Below are positions 24,875-35,527 of a DNA stretch of 53,796 nucleotides, in pieces. The notes beneath the pieces are model-generated. The model did not search any database and was not told the DNA's origin. It worked only from the letters and a program-made list of their open reading frames with translations. The stretch comes from Marinifilum caeruleilacunae. Its GTDB lineage: Bacteria > Bacteroidota > Bacteroidia > Bacteroidales > Marinifilaceae. How positions within the stretch are numbered: position 1 is the stretch's first letter; each line of letters begins with the position of its first letter. The stretch is taken from NCBI RefSeq assembly GCF_013141825.1, contig NZ_RZNH01000037.1, forward strand, positions 1 to 53,796. Direction: 5' to 3'. Made by a program: the position numbers and the translations under genes.

Positions 24875-25657
24875 TTACTCAGGGAAGTATCCTCTCATGA
24901 TACCACGCTTAGAGTTCTTCACGAACAGAATAATTTCGTCACGCTCTGGTGAAGCAGGCATTTCAGCTTCGATAGCTTCCAATGCTGTAAAGTTGTTCAT
25001 TCCTTTTTGGTACAGGTAACGGTATACATCCTGAATTTCGCGGATTTTTTCGTTACCGAACTCACGACGACGCAAACCAATTGAGTTTACACCGATGTAA
25101 GAAACCGGTTCGCGACCAGCCTTCACGTATGGAGGAATATCTTTGCGAACCAAAGATCCACCTGATACCATAACATGAGAACCAATGTGAACAAACTGGT
25201 GAATAGCAACAAGTCCACTTAAAATTGCGAAATCGTCGATTACTACCTCACCTGCAATCTGAGTTGCATTACCAATAATACAGTTGTTACCCACAATACT
25301 GTCGTGTGCAACATGAACATAGGCCATCAACAAACAGTTGTTACCAACAATGGTTTTGCCTTTTGCAGCAGTACCACGGTTAATGGTAACACACTCGCGA
25401 ATGGTTGTGTTGTTCCCAATTTCAACTGTAGTTTTCTCACCACGGAATTTCAAATCCTGTGGCACAGCACCAATTACTGCTCCAGGAAATACATTACAGT
25501 TTTTTCCAATTCTGGTTCCTTCCAAAATTGTTGCGTTGGAACCAATTCTTGTACCCTCTTCAATTACTACATCCTTATCGATTGTTACGAATGGCTCAAT
25601 CACTACGTTATCAGCGATTTTTGCCTCAGGGTGTACATATGCTAACGGTTGCTTCAT
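24875..25657 (-). CDS. lpxA: UDP-N-acetylglucosamine acyltransferase LpxA
   Basis: LpxA transfers a 3-hydroxyacyl chain to UDP-GlcNAc, the first step of lipid A synthesis. The 260-residue protein has a long left-handed beta-helix of hexapeptide repeats (about 1-185) and then a helical C-terminal domain. The catalytic histidine lies in AYVHVAHDSIVG, near residue 118. It is the last gene of the minus-strand lpxD-lpxC/fabZ-lpxA unit and is followed by a terminator. Length and motifs are normal. Confidence 0.96.
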   Translation of the reverse strand: MKQPLAYVHPEAKIADNVVIEPFVTIDKDVVIEEGTRIGSNATILEGTRIGKNCNVFPGAVIGAVPQDLKFRGEKTTVEIGNNTTIRECVTINRGTAAKGKTIVGNNCLLMAYVHVAHDSIVGNNCIIGNATQIAGEVVIDDFAILSGLVAIHQFVHIGSHVMVSGGSLVRKDIPPYVKAGREPVSYIGVNSIGLRRREFGNEKIREIQDVYRYLYQKGMNNFTALEAIEAEMPASPERDEIILFVKNSKRGIMRGYFPE

Positions 25658-25724
25658 TTTTTTATTTATTACGTGTTACACAAACTTCTGCCACACCAGA
25701 AATTTGCCTTGTAGTAGTTAAATC

Positions 25725-27116
25725 TTATTTATTTTTTGCGATTTGAGCCATGAACTCACCTTCAGCAACAATAGTATCGCCAACAAAAGCTAAACCGCGC
25801 ATGTTAGCAACTCCCCTACGAATTGGTGACAAAAATTGCAATTTAAAAATCAGAGTATCTCCAGGAACAACTTTCTTTCTGAATTTAATATTGTTCTGAG
25901 TCAAGAAGTAAGTTGAATAATTTTCAGGATCTTCTACCTGACTTAATACTAGAATACCTCCACACTGTGCCATCGCTTCAACCATAAGAACACCTGGCAT
26001 TACAGGTTCTCCAGGGAAGTGTCCTACGAAGAAAGGCTCGTTCATAGAAACATTCTTTACACCTACAATTGTATCATCCTGAATGTCGATAATTTTATCA
26101 ACCAACAAGAATGGAGGACGGTGAGGCAATAGTTTCATTACCCCGTTAATGTCTAAAACAGGCTCTTGGTTTGGGTTATAAGCCGGAACTGAATCTTTTC
26201 CCATTTCTTTTTTTATTCGTTTGATTAATAATTTTGCCATTTGGGTATTTGGACCGTGACCAGGACAAGAAGCAATTACTTTTCCTTTAATAAACTTACC
26301 ACAAAGGGCAAGGTCGCCAATCACGTCTAATAGTTTGTGTCGAGCACACTCATTTGCGAAGTAAAGCTCAAGGTTACTTAAAATTCCTTCTTTTACTTCT
26401 ACATGCTGATGGTCAAACAGGTCGGCAATACGATCCAACTCTTTTTGTTCCATCATTTGGTCCATGATAACAATGGCGTTATCAAGATCTCCCCCTTTGA
26501 CCAAATTGTTATTTAATAGAAATTCCAATTCGCGTACAAAAACAAATGTACGACACATCGAAATTTCATCTTTATAATCTTTCAATGATGTTAATCGAGC
26601 ATACTGATTGTTCAACACCTTTGAATTGAAAGAAATCATGGTGTCAACACTATACTCATTATCCGGAAGAATTGTTAGTTCAGAACCGCGAGCTTCATCT
26701 TTGTATACAATTGGCTCTTTTACCACGAAGTATTCACGTTTTGCCTCTTGTTCTACAATTCCTGCTTCTTCTATACCTTGCACATAGAATTTTGCACTAC
26801 CATCCAAAATTGGAGGTTCAGGAGAATTCATCTCAATCATACAGTTATCAACTCCCATACCGTACAATGCCGATAAGGCATGCTCGATGGTTTGAACTTT
26901 GCATTCCCCTTTTTCAAGTACAGTTCCTCTCGAAGTATCCCCAACATATTCTGCACTTGCATCAATTACTGGTTCGCCTTCTAAATCAACTCTCTTAAAT
27001 TTGTATCCGTGATTTTCAGGAGCAGGTACAAACTTAATGGAAACTTCCAATCCGGTATGAAGACCTTTTCCTGTTAAAGTAAATTCTTTTGCTAATGTTC
27101 TCTGCTTATCAGCCAT
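25725..27116 (-). CDS. lpxC-fabZ: bifunctional LpxC deacetylase / FabZ dehydratase
   Basis: A single 463-residue protein joins LpxC, the zinc deacetylase that commits to lipid A synthesis, to FabZ, the 3-hydroxyacyl-ACP dehydratase. The LpxC part (about 1-305) has zinc ligands His79, His260 and Asp264 and the catalytic His287. The FabZ part (about 315-463) has [10 protein letters not shown], His366 in [11 protein letters not shown] and the catalytic Glu380. This fusion is characteristic of Bacteroidota. It couples acyl-chain supply for membrane lipids with the lipid A branch. It lies between lpxD and lpxA. Confidence 0.97.
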   Translation of the reverse strand: MADKQRTLAKEFTLTGKGLHTGLEVSIKFVPAPENHGYKFKRVDLEGEPVIDASAEYVGDTSRGTVLEKGECKVQTIEHALSALYGMGVDNCMIEMNSPEPPILDGSAKFYVQGIEEAGIVEQEAKREYFVVKEPIVYKDEARGSELTILPDNEYSVDTMISFNSKVLNNQYARLTSLKDYKDEISMCRTFVFVRELEFLLNNNLVKGGDLDNAIVIMDQMMEQKELDRIADLFDHQHVEVKEGILSNLELYFANECARHKLLDVIGDLALCGKFIKGKVIASCPGHGPNTQMAKLLIKRIKKEMGKDSVPAYNPNQEPVLDINGVMKLLPHRPPFLLVDKIIDIQDDTIVGVKNVSMNEPFFVGHFPGEPVMPGVLMVEAMAQCGGILVLSQVEDPENYSTYFLTQNNIKFRKKVVPGDTLIFKLQFLSPIRRGVANMRGLAFVGDTIVAEGEFMAQIAKNK

Positions 27117-27158
27117 AAACTCTTAATATTTATTCTGTTTCCGGAAAACGGAATTCCC

Positions 27159-28199
27159 CTATTTTTCCTCTTCCAGCTTCTTTACTTGCTTTTCCAAATC
27201 CATAATCTGCTCTCTCATTTTTGGCAGATTTTTAAACAACACATATGATTTTTGATATGGACCAAATTCAAAGGCAGGCGATCCTTGCAGAACTTCGCCC
27301 TGCTTTTTAATATTTCGGCCAATACCCGATTGTGCTGCTATTTTTACTTCGTCGGCAATTGACAAATGACCAGCAATACCAACCTGACCACCAAACATGC
27401 AGTTCTTTCCAACTTTAGAACTTCCGGCAATACCGGTTTGCGATGCAATCACAGTATGCTCATCAATCTCAACATTGTGAGCCACCTGTATCAGGTTATC
27501 CAGTTTAACGCCTTTACGGATAATGGTAGATCCCATTGTTGCACGGTCGATACAAGTATTGGCTCCAATCTCAACATGATCTTCCAGGATTACATTCCCA
27601 ACCTGTGGAACTTTCTTATAATCGTTTGCCGATGAAGGAGCAAAACCAAAACCATCGGCTCCGATTACCGAACCCGAATGAATGATACAATCATTACCGA
27701 TTTTACAGTTTTCATACACCTTAACGCCAGAATTCAAAATTGTATTGTCTCCAATAATTACATTATCGCCGATATAGGTATGTGGATAAATTTTTACATT
27801 CTCTCCAATCTTTACATTGCTACCAACATAAGCAAAGGCTCCCACATAAATCTTATCGCCAATTGTGGCCGATTTACTTACGAAAGAAGGCTCTTCAATT
27901 CCTACTTTCTGAGGCTTGCTTTGCTCATACATTTCCAACAACTGGGCCAATGCCTGGTAAGCATCTTCAACACGAATTAAAGTCGCCTTTATTTCTTTGG
28001 CAGCCTTAAAATCTTTGTTTACTAAAACAATGGATGAGTTGGTTGTGTAGATATGATGTTCGTACTTTGGATTTGCCAAAAAAGAAAGAGTTCCCGGCTT
28101 TCCTTCCTCAATTCTGGAAACATTGTTCACGGCTACCGAAGCATCGCCATCAACCTCACCTTGTAGAAACTCTGCAATATCTTGCGCTGTAAAGTTCAT
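27159..28199 (-). CDS. lpxD: UDP-3-O-acylglucosamine N-acyltransferase LpxD
   Basis: LpxD adds the second (N-linked) acyl chain in lipid A synthesis. The protein has an N-terminal uridine-binding domain (about 1-95), a hexapeptide-repeat beta-helix (about 100-300) with the VAHNVEID histidine region, and a C-terminal helix rich in charged residues. I use the ATG at 28199 (346 residues, beginning [11 protein letters not shown]), the usual family start. An ATG at 28241 would add 14 residues. It is first in the lpx operon. Confidence 0.94.
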   Translation of the reverse strand: MNFTAQDIAEFLQGEVDGDASVAVNNVSRIEEGKPGTLSFLANPKYEHHIYTTNSSIVLVNKDFKAAKEIKATLIRVEDAYQALAQLLEMYEQSKPQKVGIEEPSFVSKSATIGDKIYVGAFAYVGSNVKIGENVKIYPHTYIGDNVIIGDNTILNSGVKVYENCKIGNDCIIHSGSVIGADGFGFAPSSANDYKKVPQVGNVILEDHVEIGANTCIDRATMGSTIIRKGVKLDNLIQVAHNVEIDEHTVIASQTGIAGSSKVGKNCMFGGQVGIAGHLSIADEVKIAAQSGIGRNIKKQGEVLQGSPAFEFGPYQKSYVLFKNLPKMREQIMDLEKQVKKLEEEK

Positions 28200-28308
28200 T
28201 TGTTCTGGTTTTATATCAGATAATAAGTTGGAATTAATCATTCCGAAAACTCATTTTTTATTAGGCGCACATCGTCCAATATATCTGATTAATACGAAAA
28301 AAATTTCT

Positions 28309-28317
28309 GCAAATCTA
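28309..28317 (-). promoter_or_regulatory. probable lpx operon promoter (-7 element)
   Basis: The minus strand reads TAGATTTGC (TAnnTTTGC), about 110 bases upstream of the preferred lpxD start. No upstream TTTG is found at good spacing. Confidence 0.45.
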
Positions 28318-28417
28318 ACAATTATTTCATGCACATAAAATTTTTTTGCTTTTCAGACTGCAAACTTATCGCGATTCACTCTCATTTTCTGATATTTACA
28401 ACACAACAGATTAAACA

Positions 28418-29677
28418 TTACAAAATCTCAATTTTAGGATAGCACAAATAGTATTTTTTTACCGTTTTGGATAGTACATCAATATTCATCATATCCGATG
28501 CTTCGGCAATGTCGCAAATAGAGCCGTCTTTGTGAAGAATATTGATATGATCGCCCGAACTGTATGCATTATTACTGATCATGCCATGAATCACAATAAA
28601 ATCGAGGGCATGTTCAGAACATCCGAAGTATTTCTGAATACCAGCTCTTACCTTACTAATATATTCGGGTGTAAATGGAGTTTTCTGAATCTCGATTTTA
28701 AACAGTTGTCTGTCGCGAATGCATTTGCACAAATAGGAAAGCACCTTATCCGAATGGTTCGACCAAACCTTAATAGACACCATCAAGTCATCATCATCGA
28801 GCTCGGCGAAAACATCGAGGGCACTTTTGCCATTCAGCAGTGGTTTTTCGCTCTCGAAATCGTCAATGCCTACTTTATTATACAGGAAATATCGAAGTGC
28901 AGGGGTGGCAAATAGTTTTTCGCCACGTTCGGCCAAATACTTTGCACGCTTTAATATATATACCAACATTTCTTCCGCAGCAATAACGGTTTTGTGCAGG
29001 TAAACCTGCCAGTACATTAATCGGCGGGCGATTAAAAACTTTTCGATCGAATAAATCCCTTTCTCTTCTACTACCAGGTTATCATTGCGTACATCCAACA
29101 TTTTAATGATTCTGGCCGAACCCACAACTCCTTCGGTAACGCCAGAGAAAAAGCTATCTCTTCTTAGATAATCCAAACGGTCCATATCGAGCTGACTCGA
29201 CACCAACTGGTTGAGGAAACGCTTTGGGTATTCATTTTTAAAAATCTGTATGGCAGTATCCAATTCGCCTTCGAACTGCTTGTTTAGCCTGTTCATGAAC
29301 AATTCTGATAGCTTCTCATGCGTAATTCCATTTACAATGCTGTATTCGAGGGCATGCGAAAACGGACCGTGCCCAATATCGTGAAGTAAAATAGCTGCAT
29401 GAACAGCCTCCGATTCCTTCTCACTTATCTCATTCCCCTTCGATCGCAATACCTCAATAGCCAAACCCATTAAATGCGTAGCACCTAATGCATGCTGAAA
29501 ACGGTTATGAAATGCACCCGGAAAAACCAGGTAAGTCAAACCCAATTGTTTGATTCGCCTTAATCGCTGAAAGTAATGATGTTCGACCATGTCGTAGGAA
29601 ATTCCACTTGGGATATGGATAAAGCCATGAACAGGATCGTTAACAATTTTTTTCTTTGGGGTAAATTGTTCAGACAT
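28418..29677 (-). CDS. HD-domain phosphohydrolase
   Basis: This 419-residue cytoplasmic protein belongs to the HD superfamily, resembling dGTPase-like and YdhJ-type proteins. The metal motif is visible: an upstream His in FHNRFQHALGATH, then HD at residues 99-100 in LLHDIGHGPFSH. The substrate is probably a nucleotide, but family members differ. I choose the ATG at 29677 (MSEQFTPKKK); ATG 29689 and TTG 29704 are alternatives. A TACATTTG promoter element is at 29702-29709. The gene is separate from the lpx operon. Confidence 0.88.
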   Translation of the reverse strand: MSEQFTPKKKIVNDPVHGFIHIPSGISYDMVEHHYFQRLRRIKQLGLTYLVFPGAFHNRFQHALGATHLMGLAIEVLRSKGNEISEKESEAVHAAILLHDIGHGPFSHALEYSIVNGITHEKLSELFMNRLNKQFEGELDTAIQIFKNEYPKRFLNQLVSSQLDMDRLDYLRRDSFFSGVTEGVVGSARIIKMLDVRNDNLVVEEKGIYSIEKFLIARRLMYWQVYLHKTVIAAEEMLVYILKRAKYLAERGEKLFATPALRYFLYNKVGIDDFESEKPLLNGKSALDVFAELDDDDLMVSIKVWSNHSDKVLSYLCKCIRDRQLFKIEIQKTPFTPEYISKVRAGIQKYFGCSEHALDFIVIHGMISNNAYSSGDHINILHKDGSICDIAEASDMMNIDVLSKTVKKYYLCYPKIEIL

Positions 29678-29701
29678 AAACAGATGCATTTTGGTTGTAA
29701 A

Positions 29702-29709
29702 CAAATGTA
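29702..29709 (-). promoter_or_regulatory. promoter -7 element of the HD-domain gene
   Basis: The minus strand reads TACATTTG. It lies 25 bases upstream of the chosen start and so excludes the TTG start at 29704. Confidence 0.45.
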
Positions 29710-29919
29710 TAAAAACACAGCCTAAAAGCCTATCGTATTGAAATTCCTTCTCAGATTTTATGATTTAAATTAGAAATAACTCCTTCACGAGCTTCATTAA
29801 ATATTTATCGTACTGTTTATTAACAGAATTTTCGCCTCCATTTTTTCGAAAAAATCGGCAATAATATTTCAAAAAAATTTTCTTTAGCAGTTAGAATACA
29901 ATAATTTAGAGGAATGCCA

Positions 29920-29952
29920 TTTGTTTTTTAAAACATTTATCTCTAATTTTGC
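29920..29952 (+). promoter_or_regulatory. promoter of the rimP-nusA-infB operon
   Basis: TTTG at 29920-29923 and TAATTTTGC at 29944-29952 are separated by 20 bases, an excellent match to the Bacteroidota consensus. Transcription would start near 29958 and give a leader of about 65 bases before rimP, with a hairpin in it. This placement rules out the upstream ATG at 29921 as the rimP start. Confidence 0.75.
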
Positions 29953-29979
29953 ATCGAAAAGTAAGAATAACGTGTACTT

Positions 29980-30000
29980 TAGGGGGCAGAAAGTCCCCTA
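29980..30000 (+). promoter_or_regulatory. leader hairpin upstream of rimP
   Basis: TAGGGG and CCCCTA form a 6-bp stem around a 9-base loop, followed by TTTTATT. It lies between the promoter and the rimP start, so it could act as an attenuator or RNA-protein site. NusA autoregulates the equivalent operon in other bacteria, which makes the location suggestive. Confidence 0.4.
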
Positions 30001-30022
30001 TTTTATTGACATTAACCGATAT

Positions 30023-30487
30023 ATGATTGATAAAAAAATTGTACTTGAAATTGTTGAAAAAGAAATTGCTGACAGCAACCTCTTTATTGTGGACGTAAGC
30101 GTATCTGCAAGTAATGCAATTTCGGTAATGATTGACAGTATGGAAGGTGTACCAATTAGCACCTGTATTGAGTTAAGTCGTGCAATCGAAAAGAACTTTG
30201 ACCGTGACGCAGAAGATTTTGAACTACAAGTTGCTTCAGCAGGAATAGGTCAACCCTTTCAAGTAATTCAACAATACCAGAAAAACATTGGAAAAGATGT
30301 TGAAGTGCTTACCACCGACGGAATGAAACACAAAGGCAAGTTAATTACAGTTGGTGAAAACGAAATAGAAATTGAAGTTGAAGAGAAAGTAAAAGTGGAA
30401 GGCAAAAAGAAAAAACAAGTTGTTGTGAATGCCTACAGTTTTGCTTTTGATCAAATAAAATCAACAAAAGATATCATTACTTTTTAA
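30023..30487 (+). CDS. rimP: ribosome maturation factor RimP
   Basis: RimP helps assemble the 30S subunit. The 154-residue protein has the N-terminal alpha/beta domain (ADSNLFIVDVSVS, ELSRAIEKNFD) and the C-terminal small beta-barrel domain (KHKGKLITVGENEIEIEVEEKVKVE). The ATG at 30023 is chosen because the promoter lies over the upstream ATG and because the family starts near this point. It is first in the rimP-nusA-infB operon, a widely conserved arrangement. Confidence 0.93.
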   Translation: MIDKKIVLEIVEKEIADSNLFIVDVSVSASNAISVMIDSMEGVPISTCIELSRAIEKNFDRDAEDFELQVASAGIGQPFQVIQQYQKNIGKDVEVLTTDGMKHKGKLITVGENEIEIEVEEKVKVEGKKKKQVVVNAYSFAFDQIKSTKDIITF

Positions 30488-30507
30488 CAAGTAAATAGCT
30501 GAATAAC

Positions 30508-31740
30508 ATGAATCTTATTGAGACTTTTTCAGAATTTAAAGAATTGAAAAACATCGATCGTGCTACCATGATGAGTGTTTTAGAAGATGTATTTAGAAAT
30601 CTTCTTTTAAAGAACTATGGTACCGATGAAAATTTCGATATTATTATCAACCCAGATAAAGGTGACCTTGAAATCTGGAGAAACCGCGAAGTGGTTGAAG
30701 ATGGAGAAGTTGAAGATGCTAATCTTCAGATCTCTCTTACTGAAGCCAAGAAGATTGATGAAGATTACGAGCTTGGCGAAGAGGTAACCGACGAGGTTAA
30801 ATTCCTTGATTTCGGTAGACGTTCGATTTTGACTTTGCGCCAGAATCTTTCGGCAAGAATCCTGGAATTGGAAAAGGATAATATTTTTAACAATTATAAA
30901 GACAGAATTGGTGAAATCGTAACTGGTGAGGTTTACCAAATCTGGAAAAAGGAAATTTTGATTTTGGATGATGAAGGAAATGAATTGATCCTTCCTAAAA
31001 CAGAACAAATTCCTTCTGATTATTTCCGTAAAGGTGAATCGATCAGAGCTGTTGTAATTCGTGTAGAAGTGAAAAACAACAGTCCGTTAATTATCATTTC
31101 GAGAACTTCTCCGGTATTCCTTGAAAGATTATTCGAGCTTGAGGTTCCTGAAATTTTTGATGGATTGATTACCATCAAGAAAATTGTTCGCATACCAGGT
31201 GAAAGAGCTAAAGTTGCTGTTGAATCGTATGACGAAAGAATTGATCCTGTAGGAGCATGTGTGGGTATGAAAGGATCAAGAATTCACGGAATTGTTCGTG
31301 AGTTGAGAAACGAAAATATCGATGTGATCAACTTTACTGCCAACAAGCAGTTGTATATCACCAGAGCTCTGAATCCAGCTAAAATTTCTTCAATTCAAAT
31401 TAATGAAGAAAATGCTCGAGCAGATGTTTATCTGAATCCAGAAGAAGTATCACTGGCAATTGGTAAAGGTGGTTTAAATATTAAACTGGCAAGTCAATTA
31501 ACCGGATACGAAATTGATGTATATCGTGAGAAGACTGAAGAGGAAGCTGAGGAAGATGTTAATCTTTCAGAATTTACTGACGAAATCGATTCATGGATTA
31601 TCGATGAGTTAAAGAAAATTGGTTGCGATACTGCAAGAAGCGTATTGGAACTTTCAGCTGAAGAACTAGAGAAAAGAACTGACCTTGAAATAGAGACTAT
31701 TAACGAAATTTTAGATATTTTTAGATCCGAATTTGAATAG
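30508..31740 (+). CDS. nusA: transcription termination/antitermination factor NusA
   Basis: NusA binds RNA polymerase and modulates pausing, termination and antitermination. The 410-residue protein has the N-terminal polymerase-binding domain (about 1-125), an S1 domain (about 135-200), and KH1 and KH2 domains (KGSRIHGIVREL and GKGGLNIKLASQLTGYEI). A short C-terminal helical tail follows, without the two acidic repeats of enterobacteria, as usual in this phylum. It starts 20 bases after rimP. Confidence 0.96.
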   Translation: MNLIETFSEFKELKNIDRATMMSVLEDVFRNLLLKNYGTDENFDIIINPDKGDLEIWRNREVVEDGEVEDANLQISLTEAKKIDEDYELGEEVTDEVKFLDFGRRSILTLRQNLSARILELEKDNIFNNYKDRIGEIVTGEVYQIWKKEILILDDEGNELILPKTEQIPSDYFRKGESIRAVVIRVEVKNNSPLIIISRTSPVFLERLFELEVPEIFDGLITIKKIVRIPGERAKVAVESYDERIDPVGACVGMKGSRIHGIVRELRNENIDVINFTANKQLYITRALNPAKISSIQINEENARADVYLNPEEVSLAIGKGGLNIKLASQLTGYEIDVYREKTEEEAEEDVNLSEFTDEIDSWIIDELKKIGCDTARSVLELSAEELEKRTDLEIETINEILDIFRSEFE

Positions 31741-31809
31741 TCAGATTGATTTGAGACAGTTCCTCACAAATTATTGAAAACGGCACATTTTAACAGTTAA
31801 CTTCAAAAT

Positions 31810-34800
31810 ATGGCAAAAGTCAATAAAAATATAAGACTTAGTAAACTAGCAAGAGAATTCAATGTTGGGATATCTACTATTGTCGATTTTCTGAACAAAA
31901 AAGGGATTGAGATTGATTCAAATCCAAATACCAAAGTTTCAGATGACGCCTATGATATTCTGGCAAAAGAGTATAGCTCTGATTTGAATCTTAAAAAAGA
32001 ATCGGAGAAAGTAAATTTAAAGAGTACCAGAGAAAAGAAAGAAACTGTATCGATTGATCCAGGATCGGAAGAAGGTACGAAAGAAGAAACTGTTGAAAGA
32101 ACTGAAGAAGAAGCTCCAGAAAAAAATCCTGTTAAGGTTGTTGGTAAAATCGATTTAGATGCATTAAAGCCTAAAGCGAAACAAGAAAAAACAGAAAGTG
32201 AAGCTCCTTCGAAACCTGAAGAGAAACCTGCACCTGTAGAAACTCCAAAGGTAGAGGAAAAACCTCAGCCCGTTAAAGAAGAAGTTACTGAAAAACCATC
32301 AGAGCCGGCTAAGCCTGCAAAAGATGATCAAACTGTTAAAATGGAAAGCCCTAAAAAAGAGGAACCAGCTCAGACTGAAAAGCACGACAACAAGGAAGAG
32401 CTAAAAGTAGTAGGGAAAATTGATTTGGACTCATTGAACCAAAAAACAAGACCTACGAAAAAGACAAAAGCGGAGAAGGAAGAGGAGAGAAAAGTGAAGA
32501 AAATGTCGACACCTCAGCCTAAAGCAAAACAACCAGCCAAGGAAGAAACCCGCGAGCCACAAGCTCAGGAAAAACCAGCTGCTAAAGAAGAAATTTTCAA
32601 ATCTTCTACCCAGAAACTTTCTGGTCCTACGGTAATTGGAAAAATTGAATTACCAGTTGAAAAGAAACCTAGCTCGAACAAAGACAAGCAAGGAAACCAG
32701 CAACGCAAAAAACGCAAAAGAATTAAAAAGGATAGCGAAAAAGTGAATGTTGGCAACCAGGGTCAGGGTCAAGGTAAGCAACAAGGTGGTCAGCAGCAAG
32801 GTCAAGGCAAACAACAAGGTGGTCAGCAAGGTCAGGGACAAAGAAGACCAGGTGGTCAGCAGGGCCAAGGTGGACAAGCTAACAAATTCAAAAAACTGAA
32901 GAAGAAAAAAGCAGTTAAAAAAGAGGTTAGCGAGGAAGATGTACAAAAGCAAATTAAAGATACACTGGCAAGATTAACTTCGAAAGGTGGTAAATCGAAA
33001 GGATCGAAGCACCGTCGTGAGAAGAGAGAGCAAGCTAGTGCTAAACAAGCTGAATTAGCTGAACAGGCTGCAGCAGAAAAGAACATTCTGAAGTTGACCG
33101 AGTTCGTTACAGTAAACGAATTGGCAACCATGATGGAAGTTCCTGTAACCAACATTATTGCAACATGTATGGGGTTAGGTTTGTTTGTATCGATCAACCA
33201 AAGATTGGATGCAGAAACCATTGCCATTGTTGCTGATGAATTCGGATACAAAGCAGAATTCGTAAGTGTTGAACTTCAGGAGTCAATTGAAGAAGAAGAA
33301 GACAAAGAGGAAGATTTATTAGAACGTCCACCAATTGTTACGGTGATGGGTCACGTTGACCACGGTAAGACTTCCCTTTTGGATTACATTCGTCATGCCA
33401 ACGTAATTGCCGGTGAGGCCGGAGGTATTACCCAGCATATTGGTGCATACAATGTATCATTGGATGATGGAAGAAAAATTACTTTCCTTGATACTCCGGG
33501 TCACGAAGCCTTTACAGCGATGCGTGCTCGTGGTGCCCAGGTAACAGATATTGCTATTATTATTGTAGCTGCCGATGATAACGTAATGCCACAGACCATT
33601 GAGGCGATTAATCACGCAAGTGCAGCAGGTGTACCAATTGTATTTGCAATTAACAAGATTGATAAAGATGGAGCAGATCCTGAAAGAATTAAAGGTGAGC
33701 TTGCAAATATGAACTACCTGGTTGAAGACTGGGGTGGTAAATACCAGTGCCAGGAGATTTCGGCAAAGAATGGTATCAATATCGAAGATTTATTGGAAAA
33801 AGTATTGCTTGAGGCTGAATTATTGGAAGCCAAAGCAAATCCAAATAAGCGTGCAGTTGGTTCTGTAATCGAATCATCGCTTGATAAAGGTCGTGGTTAT
33901 GTAACAACACTATTGGTCCAAGCTGGTACTTTGAAAGTAGGTGATGTATTACTTGCAGGTAGCTACACTGGTCACGTAAAAGCCATGTTTAACGAACGTG
34001 GAAACAAGATTGATGCAGTAGGTCCATCGGAACCAGCATTGATTCTTGGATTGAATGGTGCACCACAAGCGGGTGACAACTTCAATGTAATGGAGAGCGA
34101 GAAAGAAGCTCGTGGTATTGCAAACAAACGTGAGCAGCTACAGCGTGAGCAAGGTCTTCGTACTCAGAAACACATTACTCTTGACGAGATTGGTCGTCGT
34201 ATCGCAATTGGAAACTTCCAGGAGTTGAATGTAATTGTGAAAGGTGATGTGGATGGTTCTATCGAGGCACTTTCTGATTCATTAATTAAACTATCTACTG
34301 AAGAGATCCAGGTGAATGTAATTCACAAAGCAGTGGGTCAGATTTCGGAATCGGATGTTATGCTTGCGACAGCTTCGAATGCAATTATCGTAGGTTTCCA
34401 GGTTCGTCCATCGGTTGGTGCGCGTAAACTGGCTGAGAAGGAAGAGATCGATATCCGTCTGTACTCAATCATCTACGATGCAATTGAAGAGTTGAAATCG
34501 GCAATGGAAGGTATGCTTTCTCCTGAAATTAAGGAAGAAATTGTTGCTACTGTTGAGGTTCTTGAAACATTCAAAATCTCTAAAGTGGGTACAATTGCCG
34601 GATGTATTGTTCGTGACGGTAAGATCAAGCGTAGCTCTAAGATCCGCCTGATTCGCGACGGTATTGTAATCTACACCGGAGAACTTGGTTCGTTGAAACG
34701 ATTCAAAGACGATGCGAAAGAAGTTGTGAAAGGATACGAATGTGGTCTGAATATCGACAAATACAACGATATCAAAGTTGGCGATATGGTAGAAGCATTC

Positions 34801-34830
34801 GAAGAAGTAGAAATTCAGAAGAAATTGTAA
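31810..34830 (+). CDS. infB: translation initiation factor IF-2
   Basis: IF-2 is the GTPase that places initiator tRNA on the ribosome. The 1006-residue protein has an N-terminal IF2_N domain and a long Lys/Glu/Pro-rich linker (about 60-420) that includes a Gln/Gly repeat tract (316-357). The G domain carries GHVDHGKTS near 515, DTPGHEAF and NKID; domains II to IV complete it. The long disordered linker is typical of Bacteroidota. It closes the rimP-nusA-infB operon and has a terminator after it. Confidence 0.97.
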   Translation: MAKVNKNIRLSKLAREFNVGISTIVDFLNKKGIEIDSNPNTKVSDDAYDILAKEYSSDLNLKKESEKVNLKSTREKKETVSIDPGSEEGTKEETVERTEEEAPEKNPVKVVGKIDLDALKPKAKQEKTESEAPSKPEEKPAPVETPKVEEKPQPVKEEVTEKPSEPAKPAKDDQTVKMESPKKEEPAQTEKHDNKEELKVVGKIDLDSLNQKTRPTKKTKAEKEEERKVKKMSTPQPKAKQPAKEETREPQAQEKPAAKEEIFKSSTQKLSGPTVIGKIELPVEKKPSSNKDKQGNQQRKKRKRIKKDSEKVNVGNQGQGQGKQQGGQQQGQGKQQGGQQGQGQRRPGGQQGQGGQANKFKKLKKKKAVKKEVSEEDVQKQIKDTLARLTSKGGKSKGSKHRREKREQASAKQAELAEQAAAEKNILKLTEFVTVNELATMMEVPVTNIIATCMGLGLFVSINQRLDAETIAIVADEFGYKAEFVSVELQESIEEEEDKEEDLLERPPIVTVMGHVDHGKTSLLDYIRHANVIAGEAGGITQHIGAYNVSLDDGRKITFLDTPGHEAFTAMRARGAQVTDIAIIIVAADDNVMPQTIEAINHASAAGVPIVFAINKIDKDGADPERIKGELANMNYLVEDWGGKYQCQEISAKNGINIEDLLEKVLLEAELLEAKANPNKRAVGSVIESSLDKGRGYVTTLLVQAGTLKVGDVLLAGSYTGHVKAMFNERGNKIDAVGPSEPALILGLNGAPQAGDNFNVMESEKEARGIANKREQLQREQGLRTQKHITLDEIGRRIAIGNFQELNVIVKGDVDGSIEALSDSLIKLSTEEIQVNVIHKAVGQISESDVMLATASNAIIVGFQVRPSVGARKLAEKEEIDIRLYSIIYDAIEELKSAMEGMLSPEIKEEIVATVEVLETFKISKVGTIAGCIVRDGKIKRSSKIRLIRDGIVIYTGELGSLKRFKDDAKEVVKGYECGLNIDKYNDIKVGDMVEAFEEVEIQKKL

Positions 34831-34850
34831 GAAACAATTCAATGATATGT

Positions 34851-34881
34851 AAAAGCAGTCCTAAGGGGCTGCTTTTTTTTT
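34851..34881 (+). terminator. terminator of the rimP-nusA-infB operon
   Basis: AAAAGCAGTCC and GGGCTGCTTTT pair with one T-G wobble around a TAAG loop, then a run of T follows. It begins 20 bases after the infB stop. Confidence 0.85.
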
Positions 34882-34919
34882 ATTTTATACCAGAGATCAT
34901 TTAAGCTACATAAAAACAA

Positions 34920-34950
34920 AAAACCCTCACACAAATTGTGCGAGGGTTTT
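34920..34950 (-). terminator. terminator of gcvH (probably bidirectional)
   Basis: AAAACCCTCACACAA pairs with TTGTGCGAGGGTTTT with one mismatch or wobble, giving a strong stem. There are A and T tracts on either side, so it can stop transcription from both the gcvH and infB directions. Confidence 0.8.
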
Positions 34951-34970
34951 TCTATATTTTTAGAATACTC

Positions 34971-35345
34971 TTAAAGTAATTCTTTGTAAGCTTCTGCAGT
35001 AAGTAATTCTTCAACTTCAGCCATATCTGCTACCTTAATTTTGATAATCCAACCTTCTCCGTAAGGATCAGAGTTGATCAAATCTGGAGCATCTTCCAAC
35101 TTCTCGTTGAATTCCAAAACTTCACCACCCACTGGCATAAACATGTCAGATACAGTTTTTACAGCTTCAATCGTTCCGAATACTTCTTCCTGATCTAATT
35201 CTTCGCCTTCAGTTTCTACTTCAACAAAAACGATGTCTCCTAGTTCTCCCTGAGCGAAATCAGTAACACCAATAAAAGCTTCTTCGCCTTCTACACGTAC
35301 CCACTCGTGATCTTTAGTGTACTTCAAATTTTCTGGTACATTCAT
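34971..35345 (-). CDS. gcvH: glycine cleavage system H protein
   Basis: GcvH carries the methylamine group on a lipoyl arm in the glycine cleavage system. The 124-residue protein has the lipoylation motif EAVKTVSDM (lipoyl-lysine in VKTV) and the standard [16 protein letters not shown] start at 35345. An ATG at 35405 would add 20 unrelated residues. No other gcv gene is nearby. The ruvA-sprA-gcvH neighbourhood is, from memory, also seen in other Bacteroidota. A TAAATTTG -7 element on the minus strand is at 35384-35391. Confidence 0.95.
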   Translation of the reverse strand: MNVPENLKYTKDHEWVRVEGEEAFIGVTDFAQGELGDIVFVEVETEGEELDQEEVFGTIEAVKTVSDMFMPVGGEVLEFNEKLEDAPDLINSDPYGEGWIIKIKVADMAEVEELLTAEAYKELL

Positions 35346-35383
35346 GATAGTATGTTGTTTTAAAAGAGGTTTATAAACTGCTC

Positions 35384-35391
35384 CAAATTTA
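35384..35391 (-). promoter_or_regulatory. gcvH promoter (-7 element)
   Basis: The minus strand reads TAAATTTG, 38 bases upstream of the gcvH ATG. No TTTG is seen at ideal spacing. Confidence 0.4.
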
Positions 35392-35527
35392 CAGTTTTTT
35401 TTCAATAATAAAATACTAGTAATTGAGTAATTGTGTTAATAAGTAAATGAGTTTTATCAGCTTTTAATCATTACTTTACGCTCAATTAACGGTTCTCTAT
35501 TCAACAAGCTCACTTTAAATTACAAGT

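Noticed and set aside
32565-33251. Long minus-strand frames inside infB
   Set aside because: They mirror the repetitive Lys/Gln-rich linker of IF-2 and the start of its G domain; antisense shadows of biased codons.
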